This document shows, piece after piece, positions 11,001 through 22,664 of a stretch of 64,000 bases of DNA (positions are counted from its first letter, which is position 1; every line of letters begins with the position of its first letter). The stretch comes from Cheilinus undulatus (lineage: Eukaryota > Chordata > Actinopteri > Labriformes > Labridae). A program made the translations under genes and the position numbers. Location of the stretch: assembly GCF_018320785.1 (NCBI RefSeq), contig NC_054867.1, positions 54,678,276 through 54,742,275 on the forward strand. The letters run 5' to 3'. The notes under the pieces were generated by a model. The model worked only from the letters and a program-made list of their open reading frames with translations. It made no database searches and had not been told where the DNA came from.

Positions 11001-14000
11001 CAATACACATGATGTAGTTGGAGTAAACTCCATCAGGTGATCTCTCCAGTTGGCTGTTGTTAATCTGGGATCGTTCACTGTCAGTGGAGCCGGTTGGTAA
11101 ATCTAAGTCTTTTAACCCTCAGTTGGTGTTTAATAGTTACACTGAGGCTGGTTGTGACCATAAACGGCAGCATACAAAATAACGATATTAACAATTTACT
11201 TTAATGTTTTTCTCCAACTTTTCTTGCATTATTTTTAACATCGAGATCAGATATTACATTTTTTTCTGAAATTTAACCTTTTAAATGCCAGTTTAAGTAC
11301 AAAACTCTGGTGTTTATTATAGAGAAATAATCATCATTCACTGCATGTAAATTGGATTTTCTTTCAGGGGATTTTCACAGTCTTGAATATGTCAATAATT
11401 AGCAACAACTTTGGTTTTTAATACATTTATTTTTGATTTTAAGATTGTGATAAATTGTTACACTCAGTGTTAATGACCAAAAATGGACAGCATACTTTCA
11501 CTCCTTAATGCCTGTTGTCGCAAATTTGATACATACTTTCATGATACATCTAATCAATATGCTCAATAAATTACTTAAAAAACTTCTGAATACAATCTGA
11601 TAGATGATAGAAATGCCCTCAAGTGGATTATCAGTTACCAAAAACACCTAATGAATGAAAGGAGATACTAAAAATATACATGTTAAATTTTATGGAAATT
11701 TGGATTTTTTTAAAATTTCAGTAGAAAGTTAAATGAACATTTCAGTTCCAAAAATTTAGAATTTTCTGGCTATTATTTGTGTTTTCAGGCTTTAAGGGGT
11801 TAATAGGAGTAAACATACTGTAAGTAAAAAAATAAATATAAAATTCTAGTTAATTTTCTGGGAATTTAACTATTTCATTGCCATTTTAAGTGACCAAAAA
11901 CACCTGTTTTAATGTGAAAACACAAAAGTTAAATATTTTTCATATTCTACATGCAAATTGTTTTTCCTCACAGAGGATTATCACAGCCTTGAATATGATA
12001 ATAATGAGCAGCACCTTTGATTTTTATTCATTTTCATTTTTAGGGATGCATACTTTTATTGGTTTAGTATCGATATCGACAGATATGAACATTTCTGCTG
12101 ATATTAACAACTAATATTTAGTCCATAAAAATCTGCCTCTCAAGGTTGTTAAACCTTGCTGAGGACAGAGGACCAGAGTGAGATGCATTCAGTTTGAGCA
12201 GAGGCAGGGATAAAACGTAAGAATGTGTCATCAGAGGGGAAATCTGAACCAGAAGGGAGGAAATATTCTCTCCCTGATATAAAGACATAACTGGTAACGA
12301 GTATTTTTACCACATAATGACTTTAAAAAACAATCATAAGTCTGTCCTTAGCTCGTTCTCTCTTCCATCTGTCTGTCTCTCCGTCTCACTCTTCCTGCTA
12401 GAGCGCCCCCTGGAGGCCTGGAGCTTTTTGTTGTTTCTGGTTTTGAAGAGCGTTTTGGATTAGGATGGTTTTGAGTGTGGAATCGTTTCTGTATTAGAAG
12501 CGTGTTTGTCGTTCATGAATTAGTTTTTGATTTTTGGAGAGCGTTTTGTCAGTAGCAGCTCGTTTCCCCTTTTGAAGTTCGTTCGGACTTCTGATCTCTA
12601 AAGTTGAAGCATTTCTCTTATTGAAGCTGTTTTATTTCATTTGGAGTGCGTCTGGCTTTTGCGGACCGTTTGCCCTTACCGGCCACCATAGGAGAAATAC
12701 AACGGTTTAGGTCCGAACGGTTTAGGCCCAGTTAGAAAGGACCAATCAGCGACGAGGGGCAGTACTTTCAGGCGCAGGGGTGTCGTGATGTAAGCATGCA
12801 ACAACAGGAGCCTTGCACAATTATAGCAGGAGAGATTAGCGTGGATGCTGCTAAAGCGCCAGTTTTATCAGAACTTAACATCATTTCTTTGTTAACAGAA
12901 GAAAAAAGAACAGCAGTGAGTTGTTTTCTTTTCAAAAACCACAAAAGTCATGTACTGACATGTCTACAGTCGCCATGGTTTGTGTTATGCCTCGGTAGCT
13001 GTGCACGTGCATCTCGGTTTCAGCTATGTCACGTGTTTTGTTGCTCTGATTGGCCCATAAAGATGTGACAGACAGAACGTTCATCCAATCACACTCCTGA
13101 GTTTTTTCACAGCATCTGCCCTTTCCCAAATGCTTAATATTGAAGGTTTTCCAGATGAATGTGTGAAATTAGGCCGGCCACACACTAGACGATTTTTTAA
13201 TCTGAAACGATTTTAAAACCGTGAGAGACCACAGACTTTAGGACAATTTCCAAAGATTTTTCATCTTTAATCCTCTGAACACACACACTAGGACTCAGCC
13301 AGATTGTCAGATCACTGCAGACCACACACCTGCCCACCTGCCTACGACCTTGCGTGATCAAGTGACTTCAGAAATAAACACAAAACACTGATGTCTGTCG
13401 ATACCGTCTTGCTGTCTCTCCACAACAGGCGGTATCGTTGTGTTTATGGTTGTGAGCGGTGATTCGTCTGGTGACGCTACCCGGTCTCCTCGCTCTCATT
13501 GGTTGTTGTGGGTACTCCGTCAGCAGCACTACGACCTAGAATCGTAAATATCAAACATGTTTTTTGTTTTCGATTCAGGGTCTGGGAGGCTACGACGCGA
13601 TTTGGAGCAGTAAATGAATCGTGTTGACACCACACACATGCTGACTACTCAGACAAAGAATCGTTTGCCACGAGGCCCCAGTCGGTGTACGCCCCCAAGA
13701 TCGCCAGGGGAGTCAAATCTTGGCTAAAATCGGGCTTAAAATCCTGTAGTGTGTGGCCGGCCTAAATCCATCTGGCGTGTCAGGTTATGAAGTTGGAGGA
13801 CAAACAGGAAAAGTGTAAATTTGAATCAATAACTCCAGAATGAAAGCCTAATATTATAAACGCATGTGTTTTTACTGTGATGGCTGGAAGATCACACATT
13901 GTGGTTTTAATGGGGCATTTTTGGTCCCCAGCAGCCTGAGTGGGTATGAAAAGTCTACAGAGATTATTAGTGTCCTGTTACAGGCTCTGATATTAAAACT

Positions 14001-17000
14001 TCACATTGTGGTGACAAAAACTTACCCTTTAAAATGTTTTTAGCATGAACACAGTCAGAATAAACTTCAAAGAAAACAGAAAATGAGCAGAAAAGCCTCA
14101 CCAGTCTCTGTGGGATAATAAAGAAAAGTCCAGTTCTGATCAAACTGCTGCACCCACGTTCATCTCTTCGCTGACCACCATTGTTTACAGACATGCAGCC
14201 GGTTCAACTAAACCACGCCCATAGATACCACCTCTTTCTGCTTATATGATCCTGATTGGTCTGGTTCTTCTCTGACCAGGAACAGGCCAATCAACTTGAA
14301 GCATTGAGAGATAGATCCCGATAACAGACATGAATCAGGACGACCCGTCAGCTTTGAGGGGATAACTAATCTTTATCAGCCTGCTGGTTAATGAGGGAGG
14401 AGCTTTGACATCTGATCTCTTTTTATTTTTTTCCAGCTTTCGAGCAAAGATCAGAGCTAACAAGGACTTGGTGAGTATTTTCATCACTGAAACAGTCAAA
14501 TGTATCCTCTGTCAGAGAGATTAATGGTGATGTTTGAAAACAGGTGATGTTGGTAAATCCGGCCTTTATGAGGTACGTTCATGTGAACTGGCTGGAGAAG
14601 AAGGGCAACTATCCTTCTACAGGCTTCATGACTGTGGTGCTGGCTCTGCATATCTGTGAAGAGGTGAGTTTACCTTTTCATGATTTCTGGAATGATCCTG
14701 AGCCCATGCAGTGATTTCAGTACAGAATCATGCCTGTTGATTTGCTGCTGACTTTGAACCCTAAAATGATGTTATGGACCAGTGTTACTCAACCCTGCCC
14801 AACCAAGGACCCAAATTGTTAAAAGAAATACCTTTGCAAGAGCCACAAAGTGGTGAAAAATGGGTTAAAGTGGCAATAAAAATAAGTTAAAGTTGGCAAC
14901 AAAGATTTAAAAAAAAAGTGGCCAAAAAATGGGGGACCAGGTGTAAATAAGCAGAGAATGGCAACAACTGGGTAAAAAGTGACAAAAAAGGTGGGGAAAA
15001 AGTGGCAGAAATGGATGAGAAGTGACAAAAAATTAGTTTACAGGTGGCAATGATGAAGAGCGGCAAAAAGGTAGCAAAAAATGAGTGAAAAGTTACAAAA
15101 ATTGGTAAAAAGCAGCAAAAAGGTGGGAAAAGTGACATATAATGGCAAGAGGCACCTTAAATGGATAAGTCGCAGCAAAAAAGGGAAAAAAATTCAACTT
15201 GCAAAAAGCAAGAAGAAAAAAAAGGATAAAACTGGTGAAGAGGGCAAATAGGATTAAAGGAGCTAAAATGGTTTAAAGGGGGCAAAAATTTCAAATAGCT
15301 GAATAGAAATGTCCATCCATCCTTCCGTCCGTTTTCTTCCACTTATCCGAGGTCGGGTCGCGAGAGCAGCAGCTTAAGCAGGGAAGCCCAGGCTTCCCTC
15401 TCCCCGGCCACTTCGTCCAGCTCTTCCCAGGGGATCCCAAGGCTTTCTCAGGCCAGCTGAGTGATATAGTCTCTCCAGCGTGTCCTGGGTCTTCCCCGGG
15501 GCCTACCCCCAGTGGGACCTGCCCGGAACACCTCACCAGGGAAGCGTCCAAGAGGCATCCGGACCAGATGCCTGAGCCACCTCATCTGGCTCCTCTCAAC
15601 GCGTTGGAGCAGCGGCTCTACTCCGAGTCTATCCCAGATGGCCGAGCTTCTCACCCTATCTTCTAAGGGAGAGCCCAGACACCCTGCGGAGGAAACTCAT
15701 TTCAGCTGCCTGTATCCGTGATCTCATTGTTTCGGTCACAACCCACAGTTTGTGACGATAGGTGAGGGTAGGAACGTAGATCGACCAGTAAATTGAAAGC
15801 TTTGCCTTTTGACTCAGCTATTTCTTCACCACAACAAACCGATGCAGAGACCGCATCACTGTCGATGCCACTCTGATCCACTTGTCAATCTCCTGTTCCA
15901 TTCTTCCCTCACTTGTGAACAAGAACCCAAGATACATGAACTCCTCCACTTGGGGCAGGATCTCATTCCCAAACTGGAGAGGGCATTCCACCCTTTTCCG
16001 ACTGAGGACCATGGCCTCAGATTTGGAGGTGCTGATTCAACGTCCTGGCTGCACCTAGAAATTCTGTCCATGAAAGTTATGAACAGAACCAGTGATAAAG
16101 GGCAGCCCTGCCGGAGTCCAGCCCGGAAACGAGTCTGACTTACTTCCTGCAATGCAGACCAAGCTCTGACAACAGCCTTTATCAGGGGGGTCCAGTACCC
16201 CATACTCCCAGAGCACCATCCACAGGATTCCCCGCGGGACACGGTTGAATGCCTTCTCCAGGTCCACAAATCACATGTAGACTGGTTGGGCAAAGGGTTC
16301 CCAGAAGACCCTCACAATACGTTTGGGCCTGCCAGGTCTGACCGGCATCCTCCCCCACCAGCAGAGCCAACTCACAACCAGGTGGTGATCAGTTGACAGC
16401 TCCTCCCCTCTCTTTACCCCAGTGTCCAGGACATGTGGCCGCAAGTCCGATGATACAACTGCAAAGTCGATCATCGAACTGCAACCTAGGTTGTCCTGGT
16501 GCCAAGTGCACACGTGGACACCCTTACGCCTGAACATGGTGTTCGTTATAGACATTCTATGATGAGCACAAAAGTCCAGCAACAGAACACCACTCGGGTT
16601 CAGATCGGGGGGCCGTTGCTCCTAATCACCCCTGTCCAGGTCTCAATGTCATTGCCCACCTGAGCATTGAAGTCTCCCAGCAGAACGAGGGAGTCCCCAG
16701 AAGGAGTGCTCTCCAGCACCCCCTCCAGCAACTCCAAAAAGGGTGGGTACTCTGTGCTGTCATTTGGTGCATACGTACAAAAAACAGTCAGGACCCGTCC
16801 CCCCACCTGGCAGAGGGAGGCTACCCTCTCGTCCACCAGAGCAAACCCCAATGTACAGGCTGCCAGCCCGGGGGCAATCAGTATGCCCACACCTGCTCAG
16901 CGCTTCTCACCAAGGGCAACTCCAGAGTGGAAAAGAGTCCAACCCCTCTCAAGAGGATTGCTTCCAGATCCCAAACTGTGTGTCAAGGAGAGACCAACTA

Positions 17001-18468
17001 TATCTAGTTGGTACCGCTCAGCCTCACGCACAAACTCAGGCTCCTTCCCCACCAGAGAGGTGACGTTCCATGTCCCTAGGGCCAGCTTCTGCAGCCGAGG
17101 ATTGGACTGCCAAGGTCCCCGCCTTGGGCTGCCGACCAGCTCACACCTCAACTGACCTCTATGGCCCCTTCTACAGGTGGTGAGTCCATGGGAGGGGGGG
17201 CCCACGTTGGCTCTTCAGGCTGTGCCCTATTGTTGGCTCTGTTGACCCATTATCGCCACTATTAACCCCTCTTTACCACTTTTTATTTCACATTTCTCAA
17301 TTTAATATGCCTATTTTTTTGCCAGTTTAACGCATTTCTGCCTATTTCTACCTCAGCTAACCCTTTTTTGCCAGTTCATACCAATTTTTCATCCCATTTC
17401 ACCAAGTTTTCACCTATTTGTGCCACTTTAACCCATTTTTGCCAATATTGGTTATTTTTTGCCACTTTTATCCATTTTTGGGCATTTCTAACCCATTTCT
17501 CTAGTTTTAAACTCCAATTTCACCCCCTTTCTCAGCATTTTTTGCCATTATTAACCCAGTTTAGCTTTTTTTAATGTATTTTCTTCTGTTTTAAATAAAT
17601 GATTAACATTTTTAAGAGCACCACTTACTGCACAAATGAATTACAAATATATTTGTGTCTTTGATAAGAGGGGTTATGATAAAATACCACAGCCTAACTT
17701 TACAGTGGACCATGATTTTGCTTAGACCGGTTTGACCGGGCCATTTTCCCCCCTGATGGACGGCCTTGTCTCCACATGACTGTTCTTGAATGTGCATGAC
17801 TGTGTTCAGTCACCTTCAGGTACAGTGGGGGTCTCAGGTCTCTGATACCTTTATTTTGGGGGTCGTGGGCTGAAAAAGGTTGAGAACCCTGCAGTAATAG
17901 TTCAGTCAGGATCACCTTGTTTGTCATGATTGTGTGAAGCTAAAATTGGGATTTAAATTAAATGTCGGTGAATCTCCCAGCACTAATGAAAGCCCTCACT
18001 GCCTGGTCTCTCTCCTGGAGTAAAGCTGATGAAGCAGCCTATGAGGCTCTGCTGATAACAGGAAGCTGTTGGAGGCTTGGCTGGTGTCAGTATTTTACTA
18101 CAAATATCTTTCGCCATGTAACAGGAAGTTAGAACACAATCACACACTGCTGTGGAGCCTTTAGGGGGAATGAACTGACTTTTAACCCTTGGTTAACCAT
18201 GACACCATATAACCACCTCATCCTTGATCTGGACCATTACGTTATTAATATATGAAATGATTCAAGCCTGATTTTACTCTGTATTTCTTTTTTTCCACAG
18301 GTACATGTGTTTGGTTTTGGAGCTGATAAGGAGGGAAACTGGAATCATTACTGGGCCTTAAACAGGTTCAAAAAACTAAAAACTGGAGCTCATCCTGGAC
18401 ATTTGGAGTATGAAACCATCAAAAAGCTGGCTCAGCTCAACATCATTCGGTTTTACACCGGGGTTTGA
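8024..18468 (+). CDS. st3gal1l: ST3GAL1-like alpha-2,3-sialyltransferase, copy 1 (six coding exons, 304 aa)
   Basis: Coding exons: 8024-8251, 8330-8517, 10591-10767, 14437-14470, 14544-14663 and 18301-18468, all with GT/AG borders and compatible phases. The product should be a type II Golgi enzyme that transfers sialic acid from CMP-Neu5Ac to the 3-position of Gal on Gal-beta1,3-GalNAc (CAZy GT29). Residues 9-27 form the membrane anchor. HCPCEEC at 35-41 matches the family's stem cysteines. The L motif starts at C113-AVVGNS and includes FEADVG-KTTHH; the S motif (about 210-249) includes NPAF, YPSTG and C247. Motif III is H265-Y-W, and VS is H280 with E285. C113-C247 is the expected disulfide. 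Potential N-glycosylation sites are N54-K-S and N84-H-S. ATG 8024 is the first start after the acceptor at 8008. At 304 aa it is shorter than mammalian ST3GAL1 (about 340), mainly in the stem and before exon 4. Donor preference is by homology only; ST3GAL2-like activity is possible. Confidence 0.93.
8925..9078. repeat. 15-bp repeat in intron 2, copy 1 (short form)
   Basis: About ten units of GGTTCAGTCCAGTTT and variants. The same array occupies about 200 bp in copy 2 (25650-25850) and about 2.4 kb in copy 3 (44585-47010). The period is divisible by three, which opens long meaningless reading frames. Confidence 0.9.
9478..10531. mobile_element. piggyBac-type non-autonomous element flanked by TTAA
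   Basis: The element begins CTCATTGAGTGCCA and ends TGGCACTCAATGAG, an exact 14-bp inverted repeat. It is flanked by TTAA on both sides (9474-9477 and 10532-10535), the hallmark target of piggyBac transposases. It is 1,054 bp long and has no intact transposase. It is absent from the matching intron 2 of copies 2 and 3, so it entered after the duplications or was lost from the others. Confidence 0.85.
11040..12700. other. Intron 3 of copy 1: AT-rich dispersed repeats
   Basis: AT-rich sequence with several diverged copies of a module around GACCAAAAATGG, GTTTATTATAG and GAATATGATAATAATGAGCA. Much of it is shared with 28750-29370 in copy 2. No exon is seen. The 12030-12115 stretch (AGGGATGCATACTTTTATTGG) resembles the end of a hAT element, but this is not firm. 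Confidence 0.45.
12718..13800 (+). mobile_element. [18 protein letters not shown] element in intron 3, split by a MITE
   Basis: The left part (12718-13169) carries the family's GACCAATCAGCGACGAGGGG entry and an open frame from 12796 containing [12 protein letters not shown]. The right part resumes after 13764 with CCATCTGGCGTGTCAGGTTA, as in the uninterrupted copy near 21480-21515. The element is therefore older than the MITE inside it. It is not a working gene: the frame ends after about 90 codons. Confidence 0.7.
13170..13764. mobile_element. MITE with 18-bp perfect inverted ends and AAT duplication
   Basis: The left end TAGGCCGGCCACACACTA is mirrored exactly by the right end, and AAT flanks both sides (13167-13169 and 13765-13767). 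It is 595 bp long with no open frame. The three-base duplication fits the PIF/Harbinger type, though AAT is not the usual TWA target and the palindromic border leaves the exact cut ambiguous. It sits inside the older element at 12718-13800. Confidence 0.8.
14779..17896. mobile_element. hAT-like element in intron 5 of copy 1, hosting a nested LINE
   Basis: The left edge reads CAGTGTTACTCAACCCTG and the right edge GGTTGAGAACCCTGCAGTA, typical hAT-like inverted ends. Between them, blocks rich in GTGGCAAAAAATGGG (14820-15300) and their reverse-complement style counterparts TTTTTGCCACTTTAACCC (17230-17570) form a long weak inverted repeat. Copies 2 and 3 keep parts of the same element (about 32660-33290 and 52440-53110), so the hAT insertion predates the duplications while the LINE at 15310-17205 is private to copy 1. 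Target duplications were not found. Confidence 0.6.
15310..17205 (-). pseudogene. Rex3-like RTE LINE, broken endonuclease-reverse transcriptase
   Basis: The element reads on the minus strand and is nested in the hAT-like element. From 17205 downward an APE-type endonuclease begins with [20 protein letters not shown], followed in other frames by [13 protein letters not shown] and [13 protein letters not shown]. The reverse transcriptase shows [20 protein letters not shown] and QGCPLS near 16055-16270. The C-terminal end has [12 protein letters not shown] and [11 protein letters not shown] near 15450-15650. Sequence joins MDRIS directly to the region before [11 protein letters not shown], so the block carrying the catalytic FADD box is missing. 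Many frameshifts are present. The 3' end approaches CCATCCATCC repeats, as known for Rex3 (GATG)n tails. It is not functional. Confidence 0.9.
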
Positions 18469-18687
18469 TCTTTGCCTCAGTATGTAATTTTGAGCAGAGA
18501 AGGAAGCAGCAAAGGACGAGCTTTGAGCTGGGATGTAATGATTCCAGTGAACTGTGGCCCTTACTCATAAGCCCCCATAGATCTGTACTCTCCTATAGGA
18601 CTGTCTTAGACACATGTTCATCCTCAGCCATGTACAGTGGAAGACCGCCATGAAACAGGAAGTTGTCTTTTAATTTTTCTACTTTAA

Positions 18688-18693
18688 AATAAA
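18688..18693 (+). terminator. Poly(A) signal AATAAA, copy 1
   Basis: AATAAA lies 220 bp after the stop codon of copy 1. The same signal in the same setting follows copies 2 and 3. Confidence 0.7.
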
Positions 18694-19089
18694 AACCAAA
18701 AAAGCAGTGTCTTTATGGTTTCTAATGCCTGTTTCCTCTTGTTTGGAGTTACAAAAATAAGATTTATGAGATCTTTGAGGCTCATGAGTGACTCCACATA
18801 TCCATGGGTCACTTCCTGTTTTAAGTTCATTTTCAGTTAAAATGGATTAATTGAAAATAAATGATGCAGAATTATTTGTGTTTTGGTGTTTTTTGATGGT
18901 AAATGAGTAAAGAATTAAAAATGTCTCCAACAACATCAAATTCCCTGAATATCCCCATTTTTAACATCAGTATAAATATCTAAGGACTGAAGGAGAGGAT
19001 TGAAGGCAGCAGAAACAGAGGGAGAACTCTATCACTGTCTAAACGGCACAAAAACACAACAGAGTGGTTGGATGTGATTCTGGAGCTGA

Positions 19090-19103
19090 CCAGCAGATGG
19101 CAG
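19090..19103 (+). promoter_or_regulatory. CTCF-like motif after copy 1
   Basis: CCAGCAGATGGCAG fits the CTCF core CCASYAGRKGGCRS at every position. The identical sequence recurs after copies 2 (34456-34469) and 3 (54066-54079) in the same orientation. Binding is inferred from motif only. Confidence 0.45.
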
Positions 19104-19444
19104 TACTCACTAAGTCATATCCATCATCATCACCACCTCTTCTCTAACCTTTAATTGAGCTCTGATCATATCACATTACATGTGTTTAATCCTCTTTCAG
19201 GAACATTAAATATATATTTTTCATTTTTAAATCACATAAGCAATCCATGCTTTACTATTTATGAACAAATATATGTATATTCACAATAACAATATATACT
19301 TCTATCACTTTTAAGAATATTTTTATCATATTAGAATTACTTTAAATACATTTACTTTAAAAAGTTGGATTTTTTCATTACAGAATGAGACAAAATCAAG
19401 ATACATCACTACAGCATGAGACAAAATCAGTAAGCTCTATGTAA

Positions 19445-19508
19445 GGACACTTTTGGCGCCCATGATCCTCACCAACAGAGACTTCAGCTGATCCCACAGT
19501 CTGCTAAC
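19445..19508 (+). pseudogene. serinc: Relic of SERINC last exon after copy 1
   Basis: From GGACACTTTTGGCGCC through ACAGAGACTTCAGCTGA this matches the end of the fuller SERINC exon at 36430-36565, encoding [14 protein letters not shown] and the stop. The upstream part of the exon and its splice acceptor are gone. It shows that the duplicated unit once included this exon downstream of the sialyltransferase gene. Confidence 0.8.
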
Positions 19509-19544
19509 CTTGCAATGCAGATGAATTTGTCATTTCCGTGTTTC

Positions 19545-20060
19545 TCACTGGTGAATCCATCTTGCAAAGTCTCCTGTCTGGGCCTGGTTAGAAAGTGACA
19601 GGACCAATCAGCGACGAGGGGCAGTTCTTTTAGACATGAGCAAGCAGCAACAAAAAGCCTGTGCAATTATAGCGGAAGACATTAGCGTGGATGCTGCTAA
19701 AGCGCCAGTTTTATCAGAACTTGACGACATTTCTTTGTTAAAAGAAGAACAAAGGGGCGCACAGATGGTCGAGTGGTTTAAAGCGGCCAGGGTTCAAATC
19801 TGGCCTGTGGCTCTTTACCGCATGTCCCTCCCCACTCTCTTCACTGTTTCTGAGTCTATCCACTGCCCTCATCTATCCAATAAAAGTATGAAAAGGCCCA
19901 AAAATCTAAAAAAAACTAAAACTAAAACAAAAACAAAACAAAGAACAGCAGTGAGTTGTTTTCTTTTCAAAAATGACAAAAGTCGTTTACTGACATCTCT
20001 ACAGTCGCCATGGTTCGCTAGGGGTGTCTTACTCTTTAATGCATTGTATTCATTGTGCAC
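19545..20060 (+). mobile_element. [18 protein letters not shown] element with a SINE inside
   Basis: From about 19636 an open frame reads SKQQQKACAIIAEDISVDAA, then [18 protein letters not shown], and is then interrupted by the SINE at 19752. After the SINE the host sequence resumes at AGAACAGCAGTGAGTTG. The frame is a transposon relic shared with four other sites, not a host gene. Confidence 0.65.
19752..19938 (+). mobile_element. tRNA-derived SINE
   Basis: The head carries pol III promoter-like boxes: TGGTCGAGTGG (A box) and GGTTCAAATC (B box), resembling a Leu/Ser-type tRNA. The body ends in CTATCCAATAAAAGTATGAA and an A-rich tail with CTAAAA repeats. Flanking ACAAAG on both sides is a likely short target duplication. 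A truncated relative is at 38133-38270. Confidence 0.75.
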
Positions 20061-20989
20061 CATGTTGAAATGTGGCTGTCTATATGCTGCTGTGCCTGCT
20101 TTGCTGAGCTTACTGAGGCTGTTAACATGTTTGACGGTTTGACTCTGCATTTTAAAATGACAGTGTTCTTTGTATGATCAATATGATCATAAGAAAATTT
20201 TAAAACAAAATTTAAAACAAAGTAGTTCATGAGACTAATGCTCTCTAAAGCCTGAAAAAGTGTATTTTGCATAATATTTGATCTTTAATTTTCTTCCCCA
20301 TTCTGATGCTCGGTTTGAACTTTAGTAAGTCATCTTCGACTAGTCTATATGCCTAAATGTGTTGAGTTACTGCCACGTGATTGGCTGGTTAGCTATTTGT
20401 GTTGCAAGCAATTGAACACGTGTACCTAATAAAGTGGCTGGTGTGTGTATACTGCATACATCCCTGGACTGCATGTACAGTAACATCTGTCGGCTCAAAG
20501 GCAGGAACTTGCATTGCTGCTCAGTCTGACAGAATAATCAGAAATCTCTGGTTATTTTGATTAAAACCAGTCAGGCAGCTCAATGGGTGCAACAATGGTG
20601 AGTTAACATCACCAACATGCCAGCACGCGTGTGTGAGTACATGTGTGTGCCCATGAGGTTTTGTGGTGCACACGTAGAAGAGACAGCCCTCTGTGCTGGT
20701 TTGACAACTATTTATGAGGTGAAAGTTATCTTAAAAAAAACACAGTGACACAACGCTCTCTTATGGGATTTCAAAATAAAATCCATCAAATTATATCACA
20801 TTCACTACACATCTGCCAGGTAGGAATTTGCTATTTAAAAACTTCCTGTTAGCAGACACTCGTTCCCGTTTAGATTGATAGCTGACAATCCCACAATTCG
20901 CAGGCCACAGGTCGGTCCATTCTGTTGCGATATGCACGCTCATACTATGGATGGTTAACCTTGCAAAGCAGATGGATACGCCTGTTTCC
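20061..20989. other. Spacer between units 1 and 2
   Basis: Contains partial matches to the upstream blocks of units 1 and 3 (20105-20150 and 20775-20890) joined by unique sequence. No gene is seen. Confidence 0.45.
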
Positions 20990-21510
20990 TCGTTTTTCAC
21001 TGGCGAATCCATCTTGCAAAGCCCCCATCTGAACCGTTTGGGCCTGGTTAGACAGTGACAGGACCAATCAGCGATGAGGGGCAGTACTTTCAGTCATAGC
21101 AGAGTCGTGACGAAAACAAGCAGCAGCAAGAGCTGGTGCAGTTATGGAGGAAGAGATTAGCGTGGATGCTGCTAAAGCGCCAGTTTTATCAGAACTTGAT
21201 GACATTTCTTTGTGAAAAGAAGAACAACAAACAGCAGTGAGTTGTTTTCTTTTCAAAAATGACAAAAGTCGAGTACTTACATGTCTATAGTTGCTATGTT
21301 TCACGTTATTCCTCACTAGCTGCGTACGCGCAGCTCGATAGCAGCTACGTCACGTGTTTTGTTGCTCTGATTGGCCCGTAGAGAAGTGACAGACAGAACG
21401 TTCATCCAATCACACTCCAAGTTTTTTCAAATCCTCTGCCTTTTCTCAAACGTTTCCTATTGAAGCTTTCCCAGATGGATGTGTGAAACACATCCATCTG
21501 GCGTGTCAGG
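20990..21510 (+). mobile_element. [18 protein letters not shown] element, uninterrupted copy
   Basis: Runs from TTTTTCACTGGCGAATCCATC through the GTGGATGCTGCTAAAGCGCC core to CCATCTGGCGTGTCAGGTTA. It shows the site without the SINE and without the MITE seen in sister copies. An in-frame stop replaces the LLKEEQ step, so it is dead. Confidence 0.6.
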
Positions 21511-21514
21511 TTAA

Positions 21515-22560
21515 TGGATGGTGGGTGAGGGAGGTAGAACAGCCCTCCCAGCCGATATGCACCTATAAACTCCATGAAATTCAGCCGAGCGAGGGTGGCT
21601 GTGTTCTACAGCGAGACCCGCTCACTCCCCCTGGGTATGCATGGAAGAAGGTATCAGTGGTGCATACTCAGGGCACCCATCGCTACTCTCCGGCTGCAGA
21701 TTTAGTTTGCGTCCTCAGAAATCATCTTTAAATCGTCTGGTCTTTCTTATAGTCACTGTAGACTGGGGTGTTATACTTTTGATTAAAATCTTCCGTAGGA
21801 ACCTTCCTAACCCTGTGGCTAAGGAGGGTGTGGCTTGATAAGGGGTAACTTCCTGTTGAAGGACTCTGACTCTGGCTGCTTTAATTACCAACATATATTC
21901 TCCCTATCATCATCATTGTTGATTAGTCTTATATTAGTACAGCACACAGCGTGTCCCTGTCATTAAAGCATTGCTACTATAGTTTTTACTGCTCTTTCTG
22001 GCCACGCCCTCCAAACAGTGACACATCCAGAACTTCTTGGTAGACAGTCCTGTTTGGAGCACAGCAGCATGAACAATGATAAGAGAAACCACTCCTTAAC
22101 CTCAGGAATCCATCCTATAATAACAGCAGCATGTAGACGCTGACTCTGCTGCTCTGACGTGGATGTTTAAGACGATTTCAAGATGATTTCTGACCACCCA
22201 AACTAAATCTGCTCTTATCAGGTAAGAATTCAAAGATTTTAGAGGTTTCAGCCTAATCAAAGACGTCAGGGATATCTGATATTTGTATTTATTTATGTGA
22301 TTCACCTCTCTGAAGATGACCTGATTTGAACTAGATCTGTCTAATTCTGTAGTCAATCCTGATTAATCTCACTTTATCGTCACATTTTGACTTCCTGTTT
22401 AGGCACAGTCCTGCTTTTATTTTGAAAGGAACATAAACTAATGGTAGATTACAGATTATCCTCCTACATCCCAGCACCCTCTGGGTTCCCTGAACTATTG
22501 CTCGTCATTCTGCTGAGCTCAGACCTGTTGGCCTCCTTCATGGATTTAGGGCATAGACTG
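21515..22560 (+). promoter_or_regulatory. 5' flank of copy 2 with candidate non-coding exon
   Basis: Near-identical counterpart of 6050-7215. The candidate donor GTAAGAATTC is at 22222. After about 22560 the sequence diverges from copy 1 before entering the minisatellite. Confidence 0.4.
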
Positions 22561-22664
22561 TAGAAAGAACTGGACAAACCACGTGTGACGTCAGCCGTCT
22601 GCTTACAATAGGCGGACTCCAACAGCTCTTGAAGCCAGTCGGTGGCAGCTTCCATATTGAGTTA

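Noticed and set aside
15809..17155. Plus-strand frames up to 162 codons in the 15.8-17.2 kb region
   Set aside because: Antisense shadows of the minus-strand Rex3-like LINE.
19755..19830. tRNA gene candidate (A and B boxes present)
   Set aside because: It lacks a complete cloverleaf and continues into a SINE body with an AATAAA-like end and A-rich tail; it is a tRNA-derived SINE head.
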